Below, in pieces: positions 55,025 through 62,468 of a stretch of DNA of 64,000 bases. The notes beneath the pieces are model-generated. The model saw nothing but the letters and a program-made list of their open reading frames with translations. It was not told the origin of the DNA and did not search any database. The position numbers and the translations under genes were made by a program. The stretch spans positions 44,536-108,535 of the forward strand of contig NZ_JAEMNW010000012.1 of NCBI RefSeq assembly GCF_016481275.1, written 5' to 3'. How positions within the stretch are numbered: the first letter of the stretch is position 1; each line of letters opens with the position of its first letter. The stretch comes from Antrihabitans auranticaus (lineage in GTDB: Bacteria; Actinomycetota; Actinomycetes; Mycobacteriales; Mycobacteriaceae).

Positions 55025-55030
55025 CCCTTC
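55001..55030. terminator. Bidirectional terminator between acyltransferase and glycine-zipper genes
   Basis: GAAGGGCTACTCG (55001-55013) pairs perfectly with CGAGTAGCCCTTC (55018-55030) across a 4-base loop. The acyltransferase stop codon is inside the right arm. The minus strand has five Ts after the stem, so it terminates the convergent gene especially well. Confidence 0.88.
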
Positions 55031-55045
55031 GGGGTGCTGATGTGA

Positions 55046-55726
55046 TTACGGCGTCGGTATGACCGGAATCGGTGTGTTGTTCCGCAGACCGTTGTTCGGG
55101 TTGTTGTAGAACTTCGAGGTCCAGGGTGCGCCGATCAGAGTCTCGTAGAGATCGTTGAGCGCGAGGGTCAGCGGCTCGCCACCTGCGATCGCTGCACCGG
55201 TGACCGCGCCGGCAGCCGCGCCGCCCGCGCCGAGCGGAATGCAACCGATACCCGCGAGCGGCAGCCCGATGATGCATCCCGCGACCAGCCCGACGACGCC
55301 ACCGATTGCTGCACCGATACCGACCTCAGGGGTGTACAGCAGCGCATCGAAGGCGCGCTGTGCATCGTCGTTCTCTTCGATCGTCGCAACGTCGTGGCGC
55401 AAGGCCGGATCCGCGATCGGTGTGAGGACGAGCTTGGTGCTGTTGTCGAGGATCTGCTGTGCGACCGGAACGGTCCGATCGGGCAGCGCGACCGTCAGCG
55501 GGACAGTGCCGAGGTTGTTGCCGAGGATGTCCTCGATCGTCACGGCGCGGTAGTCCGACGTGAGCTCGAAGTGTCCACCCTGCAGGACCGTGATCACGGA
55601 ACCGTCAAGCACCGTCGTAGTGAACTGAACGGGCTCGGGAGCCGGTGCACCCTGTGCGGTCCCAGCGGCAACGCCCATGCAGGCGATGACCAACGCTGTC
55701 GTGGGAACGAATGTGCGAAAGTTCAT
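55046..55726 (-). CDS. Secreted glycine-zipper protein, second subfamily, copy A
   Basis: The protein has 226 residues. A signal peptide ends near GTAQGAP. The beta-rich domain shows SVITVLQGGHFELTSDYRAV and LGTVPLTVALPDRTVPV, then KLVLTPIADP. A glycine-rich hydrophobic hairpin follows, GIGAAIGGVVGLVAGCIIG and GIGCIPLGAGGAAAG, with two cysteines. The tail is PWTSKFYNNPNNGLRNNTPI. It is a close relative of the next gene on the same strand and more distant from the 12-14 kb pair. Signal and hydrophobic hairpin indicate action at or outside the membrane; function unknown. Confidence 0.82.
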   Translation of the reverse strand: MNFRTFVPTTALVIACMGVAAGTAQGAPAPEPVQFTTTVLDGSVITVLQGGHFELTSDYRAVTIEDILGNNLGTVPLTVALPDRTVPVAQQILDNSTKLVLTPIADPALRHDVATIEENDDAQRAFDALLYTPEVGIGAAIGGVVGLVAGCIIGLPLAGIGCIPLGAGGAAAGAVTGAAIAGGEPLTLALNDLYETLIGAPWTSKFYNNPNNGLRNNTPIPVIPTP

Positions 55727-55850
55727 TGTCAGTGGTATCCAGCTTCGTGAGGGAAACGTTTTTCCTGTCCGTAGACAAGTATCGGACGACTGTTACATCG
55801 CTCGTGTCAGCTACAAAGGTACATTGCGTGCAACGAAAACTGTGCGCTCA

Positions 55851-56579
55851 CTACGGCGCCGGCACGACCGGAATCGGGTTGTTGACGCGCAGGCCGTTGT
55901 TCGGGTTGTTGTAGAACTTGGTCGTCCACGGGGCAGCGGTAAACGTCGTGAACAGGTCGTTGATGGTCGGAGCGGTAGCCGCGCCGCCACCGACCGCGGC
56001 ACCCGCAACCACGCCCGCAATCGTTCCGGCGACAGCACCGGCAACGCCCAGGATCGGGCAGCCGATTCCGGCGAAGACGATCCCGAGCGCGCAACCGCCG
56101 ACCGCACCGCCGACGCCGAGCAGCAGACCGCCGAGAATCGCACCGGCCAGGCCGCCGATTCCAGCTTGCGGCGACGTCAACTGCGCGAGAAAGGCCTGCA
56201 CCGACGCCGTGTTCTCTTCGTTCGTAGCCGTGTCGTGCCGAAGCGAGGCCAGCTCGGGAGCGGTGACTGGCGTGAGCACCAGCTTGGTGTTCTCGTCGAG
56301 AATCTGCTGGGCGACCGGGTGGGTCGTGCCTTCGAGCGACGTCACCGACAGCGGGAGGACGACGAGCGTCGCACCCGAACCGTCCTCGAGGGCTACACCC
56401 TGGTGATCAGCGGTGAGTTCGAACGATCCGCCCGTGAGCGTGGTGACAACCGAGCCGTTGACGATCGTCGACTCGTAGCTCACGGGCCCGTACGTCGGTG
56501 CGCCGTGCGCGGTTCCCGCTGCTACTCCCATAGCGCCGATGACCAGCGCTGTTGTCCCGACCATTGTACGAAGATTCAT
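55851..56579 (-). CDS. Secreted glycine-zipper protein, second subfamily, copy B
   Basis: The protein has 242 residues and shares its signal (MNLRTMVGTTALVIGAMGVA), SVVTTLTGGSFELTADHQGV, VLPLSVTSLEG, KLVLTPVTAP and the tail PWTTKFYNNPNNGLRVNNPI with copy A. The hydrophobic part is longer, with GGLAGAILGGLLLGVGGAVGG and three cysteines. The ATG at 56579 is chosen because copy A has the same CACTGACAATGAA context; a longer frame exists. It lies downstream of the AmaP-type gene on the same strand, 75 bases after it. Confidence 0.82.
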   Translation of the reverse strand: MNLRTMVGTTALVIGAMGVAAGTAHGAPTYGPVSYESTIVNGSVVTTLTGGSFELTADHQGVALEDGSGATLVVLPLSVTSLEGTTHPVAQQILDENTKLVLTPVTAPELASLRHDTATNEENTASVQAFLAQLTSPQAGIGGLAGAILGGLLLGVGGAVGGCALGIVFAGIGCPILGVAGAVAGTIAGVVAGAAVGGGAATAPTINDLFTTFTAAPWTTKFYNNPNNGLRVNNPIPVVPAP

Positions 56580-56654
56580 TGTCAGTGGTTCCCGGATTCG
56601 TGAGAGGGACATTTGCTGTCCGCAGACAATATCCGGCAATTGTTACGCGAATTG

Positions 56655-57215
56655 TTACGTCTGCCGGGTCGGCAAATACCTGACGAACAATTGGACTGTG
56701 ATATTCGCCCCATTCAGGCCGATTTCGAGGTCGGCCAAACTGTCCGCCACAAGCCTGCGCAAGTGCTCCAACGTCACTTCCGGCTCGGCGACGACGGTCA
56801 GCCGCAGGGTCCGCTGCCTGCGGTCGAGCACTGTCGTGGCGGAGGCGGCGAACACGGCCTGATGTCGTTGCAACATCGCCGCCGCAGCGGCTCCGACCTG
56901 TCCGACGTGCGCAGTTATCGTGCCGAACGTATCGGTGCCGTCGAGTTCGACCGCGCCGACCCGGTTGGGCCGCAGGTTCGCCACGACCAACCAGGCACCG
57001 AGCAGCAAACATGCGATCGCCACCGCACCGATCGCCAAACCCCACCAGTTCTGTTGCGGCGCGAGTGCATACCAGCGCCGGTCGGCGTGCGCCATGATTT
57101 CGCGCGCGAATTGCACTTCGAACCGCCACAGGATTGCCAATACGCCCGCAGCAATGAGCAGAATCGCGACGATGAATACGACTATGCGGTCGACGCGAAT
57201 TGTCTGGTCTTTCAT
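56655..57215 (-). CDS. amaP: AmaP-type alkaline-shock membrane anchor protein
   Basis: The protein has 186 residues. Two membrane helices (VVFIVAILLIAAGVLAIL and WGLAIGAVAIACLLLGAWLV) flank an outer loop, as in AmaP, which holds the Asp23 alkaline-shock protein at the membrane in staphylococci. A cytoplasmic domain follows, with TFGTITAHVGQVGAAAAAML and QRTLRLTVVAEPEVTLEHLR. The start overlaps the stop of the previous gene (ATGA), placing it in the Asp23 operon. Confidence 0.78.
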   Translation of the reverse strand: MKDQTIRVDRIVVFIVAILLIAAGVLAILWRFEVQFAREIMAHADRRWYALAPQQNWWGLAIGAVAIACLLLGAWLVVANLRPNRVGAVELDGTDTFGTITAHVGQVGAAAAAMLQRHQAVFAASATTVLDRRQRTLRLTVVAEPEVTLEHLRRLVADSLADLEIGLNGANITVQLFVRYLPTRQT

Positions 57216-57754
57216 CGGGAATTAGCGCTGTCGACTCTGACGGTGACCCGTGGCGGCTGCGCCAATTCACGCAGAGCGTGTTCGACGGCGTCGACGACGC
57301 GACTGTTGACGGCCCTGGAGTCGCGGCCGTCGGTGACGACCCGGACATGGGCGCGCCGTCCGCCGACCGTGGTTTGCGCCTTGCGGACACCGTCTACGTG
57401 CAGTGCAGCCCATGTGGACATTCGTGCGATATCGGTGGTCCGCAACCACAGCACGGGCGAACCGCTCGTCGGGAGATGGGTCGGCCGCCGCCTTTTGCCG
57501 GCCGCGACCAGGAGTGCCACGCCGATGACAATCGCTCCCGCCGCGGCGGGAAGCATCCAGCCCTGCCAGGTCAGCCGGCTCAGCCACTCGGAGGAGTTGC
57601 GGAGGAAGCGCGGCCCGGGCATTGCATCGTGCTCGATGAGGAAGTCGCGTACGCCGACGACGCCTGCCGCGATGAGCAGAATCCCGATGCCGACGGCGAC
57701 GCGCGCCGCGGCGGGCCGCGCGACTGGGATCGGTCTGTCGACGGGTCCGGTCAT
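57212..57754 (-). CDS. DUF6286-type membrane protein of the Asp23 cluster
   Basis: The protein has 180 residues. Two membrane helices, VAVGIGILLIAAGVVGV and MLPAAAGAIVIGVALLVAA, are followed by a cytoplasmic Asp23-like beta domain with RRAHVRVVTDGRDSRAVNSR and VVDAVEHALRELA. It resembles AmaP in layout and matches a family that accompanies Asp23 genes in actinobacteria. Both ends overlap neighbours by four bases, so it is translated in the operon. Confidence 0.75.
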   Translation of the reverse strand: MTGPVDRPIPVARPAAARVAVGIGILLIAAGVVGVRDFLIEHDAMPGPRFLRNSSEWLSRLTWQGWMLPAAAGAIVIGVALLVAAGKRRRPTHLPTSGSPVLWLRTTDIARMSTWAALHVDGVRKAQTTVGGRRAHVRVVTDGRDSRAVNSRVVDAVEHALRELAQPPRVTVRVDSANSR

Positions 57755-58188
57755 CGAGCGTCTGCCTCGGTCCGGTTGGGCTTGGTGTCGCCGATTTCCG
57801 CGGTGCTCTCCGCGTCGACGTCGACGACGACCTCAGCGACAGAGACGTCCACTCGCGATGGCTGCCGACCGGTGAACCGGTCGAGATCTGCCACTACCCG
57901 CATCCGCACGTGCTGGCAGACGGTGGCGATCGGGCTGGGCCAGGCGACCGCGACGTCGACCCGGATGTTCGGGTGGAACGGTGTCATGTCGACGACCGCA
58001 CGTGGCAATCCGCGGCCCAGTCGGGCGTCGCGGCGGATCACACCCGGAACTTCGAGCGCGGCGAGTTCGACAATTCGGCTCGCCGCCCTGTTGCGGATCG
58101 TGAGCGAGCCACGGTTGCCGGGATCGTCGAGCACGGGCTCGGCTACCAACTCCGGGACGACCACCTCCGGGAAGCGGGGATCAGCCAC
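57751..58188 (-). CDS. Asp23/Gls24-family protein (diverged)
   Basis: The protein has about 145 residues and no signal. GSLTIRNRAASRIVELAALEVPGV and HPNIRVDVAVAWPSPIATVCQHVR recall the beta-sheet core of Asp23/Gls24, followed by an acidic end. The GTG at 58188 is chosen: it overlaps the stop of the preceding small gene by eight bases and has GAGG upstream. It should interact with the membrane anchors encoded next to it. Confidence 0.72.
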   Translation of the reverse strand: MADPRFPEVVVPELVAEPVLDDPGNRGSLTIRNRAASRIVELAALEVPGVIRRDARLGRGLPRAVVDMTPFHPNIRVDVAVAWPSPIATVCQHVRMRVVADLDRFTGRQPSRVDVSVAEVVVDVDAESTAEIGDTKPNRTEADAR

Positions 58189-58360
58189 GTCCCCTGCCTC
58201 GCAGCAGGGCGCCGAGGTCGATGGTGCCGTCTCGATGCGCGCCGACGGCAAGGCCGACACAACCGAGGACGAGAGCAAACAAGAACCCGCCGAACCCGCC
58301 GACGATGCCGGCGAGGGCGAGCAGAATTCCGGCGAAAAGGCCGAGTGTCGCGCTGTTCAT
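58181..58360 (-). CDS. Small two-helix membrane protein (DUF2273-like)
   Basis: The protein has 59 residues, almost all in two hydrophobic helices: LGLFAGILLALAGIVGGFGG and FLFALVLGCVGLAVG, then a short Asp/Arg tail. Small proteins of this layout commonly sit in Asp23 clusters and are classed as DUF2273. It starts ten bases after the stop of the Asp23 gene upstream. Confidence 0.72.
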   Translation of the reverse strand: MNSATLGLFAGILLALAGIVGGFGGFLFALVLGCVGLAVGAHRDGTIDLGALLRGRGRG

Positions 58361-58370
58361 GCGGGGTCGC

Positions 58371-58697
58371 TCACTCCTGTTCGGTGACTGTCTCGTCGAT
58401 TGCTGCTGCTGCTTTGGAGACAGCATCTTCGACGACGACATCTTCGACCGTGACGACAATCGGCACGCCCGCAATCTTTTCCGCTACCGCGCGGACCTCT
58501 TCGGCAACCGTCCAGATGTTGCGTCGCAGGTCCGTGACCACGTGCACTTCGCCGCCTGCCGCACCGACGAGGACACCCGAAATCCGTTCACCCGGCAGAT
58601 AGGTCGCGACCTCGCCGTACAACCCACCGTGCAGCCCCGTGACGCCGTCGACATCCAGTGCCGCGGCGGCAATCCGGTGTGCGAGCGTCTCGGTCAT
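58371..58697 (-). CDS. Asp23/Gls24-family protein
   Basis: The protein has 108 residues and is soluble. MTETLAHRIAAAALDVDGVT, GVLVGAAGGEVHVVTDLRR and WTVAEEVRAVAEKIAGVPI give the compact alpha/beta pattern of Asp23/Gls24 proteins linked to alkaline and envelope stress. The ATG overlaps the stop of the upstream Asp23 gene by four bases. The short C-terminal extension is Ala/Glu-rich. Confidence 0.82.
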   Translation of the reverse strand: MTETLAHRIAAAALDVDGVTGLHGGLYGEVATYLPGERISGVLVGAAGGEVHVVTDLRRNIWTVAEEVRAVAEKIAGVPIVVTVEDVVVEDAVSKAAAAIDETVTEQE

Positions 58698-59134
58698 TGC
58701 ACTCGTGGCTTGGTTGCGTCGGTCAGGATCTCACCGTCTTCCTCGCCCTCGAAATACACGTCGTGAACGGTGATGTTCACTTCGGTCACCTCGAGGCCGG
58801 TCATGCGCTCGACGGCGGCGACCACGTTGCGCCGGATCGCTGCCGCGAGTTCGTGCAGCGCGGTTCCGTAGTAGGCGACGATGCCGATGTCGACGGCGGT
58901 CTGCCGCTCGCCGACCTCGACGGATACGCCCTGCGAAAGGTTGGCTCTGGCACTGGGAATGGACTCTCGCAGCCTGCCGACCACCCGTCCGGCGCTACCG
59001 CCGACGTCGCGCACTCCGCTGATCTCCCGCGTCGCGATTCCGACGATTTTCGCCACGACCATGTCCGCAATCACTGTGCGGCCCAGGGGATTGGGCGTGG
59101 TCACGGGCAGCCCTTCACGATCGGTCATCGGCAC
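58694..59134 (-). CDS. Asp23/Gls24-family protein, first of the cluster
   Basis: The protein has 146 residues if started at the GTG at 59134. An ATG six bases later has better spacing from AGGAG and is equally likely. GRTVIADMVVAKIVGIATRE, VSVEVGERQTAVDIGIVAYY and RRNVVAAVERMTGLEVTEVN are a clear Asp23/Gls24 core, the best match of the three in the cluster. It lies only 33 bases after the nitric oxide synthase gene, so both may share a transcript. Confidence 0.88.
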   Translation of the reverse strand: MPMTDREGLPVTTPNPLGRTVIADMVVAKIVGIATREISGVRDVGGSAGRVVGRLRESIPSARANLSQGVSVEVGERQTAVDIGIVAYYGTALHELAAAIRRNVVAAVERMTGLEVTEVNITVHDVYFEGEEDGEILTDATKPRVQ

Positions 59135-59167
59135 CCTGCTCCTAGGTTTTGGAGATCTTCCTCTCCA

Positions 59168-60349
59168 TCACATCACAGGACAGCCGCTGCCTGACTTGAC
59201 GCGCGTGACGAAGTTGGGACGAATGTCCATGTCAGGAGCGTCGTAGTAACGGTGAAAAGTCGGCGTCAGGCCCGACGACATGGGCGGATTGACCCACGAC
59301 CAGTCGGTCGGGCACTCGCGACCGGCTTTCGATTCGCGATCGATGTGATCGATGAACTGCTTTGCCACCGTGTGATGATCGACCATGTACACGCCCGCAA
59401 CCCGGTAGCTGTGGATGACGGCCCGGGTCAGTTCGACGAGTGCGCGGTCGCGCCACAGGGTCCGGTCGGTACTCGTATCGAGTTTCAGTCGCGCCGCGAT
59501 CGCGGGCAGCATGTTGTAGCGGTTCTCGTCGCTGAAGTTTCGCGCCCCGACCTCCGTGCTCACGTACCAACCGCTGAATGGCGCGAGCGGATAGACCAGA
59601 CCGCCGACGTCCAGGTCCATGTTCGAAACGGCGGGAACCGCATGCCATTTCAGCTCGAATTCGGCGAACCACTCGTACTCGGGATGCACGATCGGAACTT
59701 CGAGCACGAGGTCGGCGGGGACGTCGAACCACCGCAGCGGTTCCTCGGGCGTCGAGATGAGGATCGGCAGGACGTCGAACCGCGTCCCCGCGCCGCGCCA
59801 GCCCATCCGCGTGACCAGTTCGGTGATCTCCACATGCGCGGGATCGCCCGTGATCGAGCCGTCCGCGTTGCGGTAGCCCGCGTACCTGATCAACTGCGGG
59901 CTGACGATCCGGTACTCACGGCCGTCGCGCAGTGGCCGGGGGCCGACGGTGATCACCGATTGCAGGGCACCGCCGTTCGTCGCGAGCCGCAGATGTTCCC
60001 AGCATGCTTCGGCCAACGCCTCGGGTGTGACCGCGTCCCGCGCGTCGATGAGTTTCAGCGTCCGCCAGTGCTTGCGACCGACGCAACGGGCATGGTTTCG
60101 CCAGGCAAGCTTTGCGCCGACCAGAATCTCTTCGGCGGTCTGCTCGTAACGGCCTGTGGCAGTGAAGGTTTCGAGAACTTGCTGACGGCGGCTGTCGGGC
60201 AGGTGGGCGAGTTCGGGCTGCCGGTAGAAGTCGACGCATTCGCGCAATCTGCGGTTGCTTTCTGCGGCTACGCAATCGAATCCCGGTTCATCGACGGCGG
60301 CCGACTGCGCCCATTCCGCCCGGTTCGTGAACACGGTTTGCTGCTCCAT
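59168..60349 (-). CDS. nos: Bacterial nitric oxide synthase oxygenase
   Basis: The protein has 393 residues, the length of stand-alone bacterial NOS. WRNHARCVGR holds the heme-ligand Cys 89. GWYVSTEVGARNF holds the arginine-binding Glu 266. DWSWVNPPMSSGLTPTFH matches the dimer/pterin region. It should oxidise arginine to citrulline and nitric oxide but has no reductase domain, so electrons must come from another protein. A flavohemoglobin gene diverges across 197 bases, and two more such reductase genes lie 1.4-3.3 kb away. The Asp23 genes follow after 33 bases. Confidence 0.96.
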   Translation of the reverse strand: MEQQTVFTNRAEWAQSAAVDEPGFDCVAAESNRRLRECVDFYRQPELAHLPDSRRQQVLETFTATGRYEQTAEEILVGAKLAWRNHARCVGRKHWRTLKLIDARDAVTPEALAEACWEHLRLATNGGALQSVITVGPRPLRDGREYRIVSPQLIRYAGYRNADGSITGDPAHVEITELVTRMGWRGAGTRFDVLPILISTPEEPLRWFDVPADLVLEVPIVHPEYEWFAEFELKWHAVPAVSNMDLDVGGLVYPLAPFSGWYVSTEVGARNFSDENRYNMLPAIAARLKLDTSTDRTLWRDRALVELTRAVIHSYRVAGVYMVDHHTVAKQFIDHIDRESKAGRECPTDWSWVNPPMSSGLTPTFHRYYDAPDMDIRPNFVTRVKSGSGCPVM

Positions 60350-60546
60350 TCCGACTCGCGATTGCCCGCTGTTTGCCCAGTGTCGGTCCGGGCAAAGAGT
60401 CGCACGAGCATACGCACATGGAGCGTTTCGAAGCTAGAGGAAGTCGCATACACTATCGCCCGAACCGATCGGCACAGGCCGGGGTGCAACGCGGCACACG
60501 AGCCACACTGCCGCGTATCTGAAGTGCGGAACGGGGTTTTGGCGTA

Positions 60547-61710
60547 ATGGATTCGAGGACGATCTCGCTTGTGCGGACGACCTTCAAGGCTGTCGCTGCA
60601 GAGGACGACGGTCCGGAGCGGCTGACCCGTTCGTTCTACGCGATCCTCTTCGCCGAGTACCCCGGTGTGCGCGACTTCTTCCCTGCCGCAATGGACCACC
60701 AGCGCGACCGCTTGGTGAAGGCTTTGGCGTACTGCGTCGATCGCCTGGAAGACACCGAAAACCTGCTGCCCTTCCTCGCTCAGCTCGGGCGCGATCACCG
60801 CAAATACGGCACGGTCGACGCGCACTACGTCGCAGTCGGCAACTCGCTGGTGAAAGCCCTGCGCACGTTCACCGGAAACGAGATCTGGACCGAGGAGGTC
60901 GACCGGGCCTGGAATCAGGTCCTCGGCGTCATCGCGTCGACGATGATCGGCGCCGCAAACGCCGAATCCAACCCGCCGGTGTGGGGCGGCACCGTCATCG
61001 GGCACAAGGAAATTCTGCGCAACCTGGCCGTGATCCGGCTCCAACTCAGCCAGCCGATGGAGTACGAGGCCGGTCAGTACGTCAGCGTGCAGGTGCCGTC
61101 CAGGCCGCGCATGTGGCGGTACCTGTCGCCTGCGAATCCGGCTAACGCGAACGGCGAGATCGAGTTCCACGTCCGCGGCGTGTCCGGCGGCTGGGTCAGC
61201 CCGTCGCTCGTCGGCCACACACGGGTCGGGGATCAGTGGCTGCTCGGGTCGCCGCTCGGCTCGCTCGGCGTGGCCGGTAGCGAGGGCCGCGACATGCTCA
61301 TGATCGGTTGCGGCACGGGTATCGCACCGCTGCGCGCTCAGGTGATGGCGATGGCGCAACGGCGTTTGAATCCGCGCGTCCATGTGTTCGTCGGCGGGCA
61401 TCACCCGTGCGATCTCTACGACCTCGAAACGATGTGGCAGCTGTCGCTGACCAATCCGTGGCTGACGGTGACGCCTGTCAGCGAGCACGAGGAGAACCCG
61501 TGGTGGTACGGCGGCGGATCGGGCTATGCGCCGGCGGGATTCCATGAACGGCTCACCGGGCAGATCGGGAAGGTCGTCGCGAGCATGGGTTCGTGGTCCG
61601 AACGGGACATCCAAATCTGCGGTTCGCCCGCGATGATCCAGACGACCAAGTTCCGCTTGATGGCAGGCGGCACGCCGACGAAGAATATTCGGCACGATCC
61701 GCTCTACTGA
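60547..61710 (+). CDS. Flavohemoglobin, type II-like
   Basis: The protein has 387 residues. The globin domain (1-140) carries the proximal His in LGRDHRKYG (His 84). The FAD domain has EAGQYVSVQV and RMWRYLSPAN. The NAD(P) domain has MIGCGTGIAPLRA and ICGSPAMIQ. The RDHRKYG sequence and the RYLS flavin motif resemble the mycobacterial type II flavohemoglobins, which are poor nitric oxide dioxygenases and can act as flavin reductases. It might remove NO or pass electrons to the divergent synthase. Its stop is two bases from that of the convergent reductase gene. Confidence 0.92.
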   Translation: MDSRTISLVRTTFKAVAAEDDGPERLTRSFYAILFAEYPGVRDFFPAAMDHQRDRLVKALAYCVDRLEDTENLLPFLAQLGRDHRKYGTVDAHYVAVGNSLVKALRTFTGNEIWTEEVDRAWNQVLGVIASTMIGAANAESNPPVWGGTVIGHKEILRNLAVIRLQLSQPMEYEAGQYVSVQVPSRPRMWRYLSPANPANANGEIEFHVRGVSGGWVSPSLVGHTRVGDQWLLGSPLGSLGVAGSEGRDMLMIGCGTGIAPLRAQVMAMAQRRLNPRVHVFVGGHHPCDLYDLETMWQLSLTNPWLTVTPVSEHEENPWWYGGGSGYAPAGFHERLTGQIGKVVASMGSWSERDIQICGSPAMIQTTKFRLMAGGTPTKNIRHDPLY

Positions 61711-61712
61711 CC

Positions 61713-62465
61713 TCAGATCGGGTCGTAGCGGATGTTCTCCATCGGCGTCCCGCCGGCGGTCAGCTGCTCGATCGTTGCGCGTGTCATCCCCGGCGAGCCG
61801 CATACGAATATCTGGTGTGCTGTGAATTTGCCATGCGCGCTCACCACGTCGCCGAGTCTTCCGGCAAGCAGGTCGTCGAGTCCGTAGCCCACGTCGACCT
61901 TGGTACGTTCGTACCACTCATCGGTCCAGTCCGGGTCGACGAGGTGCTCGACGACGGGAACGACTGTAAGCCAAGGCAATTCGGCGTCGAGTAGAAACAG
62001 CATGTCGGATGCGTACAGGTCACGAGGGGTGCGGGCGCCGAAGAAGAGATAGGTCCGGGGTGGCTCCGCCTTGCGTGCGGCGTCGAGAATCAGTGAGCGA
62101 AAAGGGGCCAGACCGGTGCCGCCCGCAATCATCACGACATCGCGGCCGGAGTCGTCGATCCGCATCTGTCCGGCCGGTTCGGTGAACTCCCAGACGTCGC
62201 CCGGCTTGGTTTCCGCGACGATCGATCCGCTCATCCACCCCGCGGGGACGGCCTTCACGTGAAATTCGAGCTTGCCGTCGAGAGACGGTGGCAGCGCAGG
62301 GGAGAGTCGGCGCACCACGAGCGGGTGCTGCGGGGTCGACACCGCGACCGACTGCCCGGATACGAACGGAATGACGTCGCCGATCAGCCGGACTACTGCT
62401 ACATCCCGACGCAGGCGATGATGCTCGACGACCGTTGCATGCCACACGCGCCCAAGTATGCACAA
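61713..62465 (-). CDS. Stand-alone flavohemoglobin-type FAD/NAD(P) reductase
   Basis: The protein has 250 residues and equals only the reductase half of a flavohemoglobin. ATVVEHHRLRRDVAVVRL is close to ATVVEHRRVLDDLAVIRL of the gene upstream, followed by FVSGQSVAVST, VRRLSPALPP (flavin), VMIAGGTGLAPFRS and FVCGSPGMTRA. No globin is encoded before it: the frame opens at a TTG three bases after the flavohemoglobin stop; a GTG at 62447 is an alternative start. It therefore arose by partial duplication and is a candidate electron donor to the synthase. Confidence 0.88.
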   Translation of the reverse strand: MCILGRVWHATVVEHHRLRRDVAVVRLIGDVIPFVSGQSVAVSTPQHPLVVRRLSPALPPSLDGKLEFHVKAVPAGWMSGSIVAETKPGDVWEFTEPAGQMRIDDSGRDVVMIAGGTGLAPFRSLILDAARKAEPPRTYLFFGARTPRDLYASDMLFLLDAELPWLTVVPVVEHLVDPDWTDEWYERTKVDVGYGLDDLLAGRLGDVVSAHGKFTAHQIFVCGSPGMTRATIEQLTAGGTPMENIRYDPI

Positions 62466-62468
62466 GGG

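Noticed and set aside
59168..60349. NOS as part of a thaxtomin-like nitration pathway
   Set aside because: No P450 of the TxtE type and no peptide synthetase genes are present in the window.
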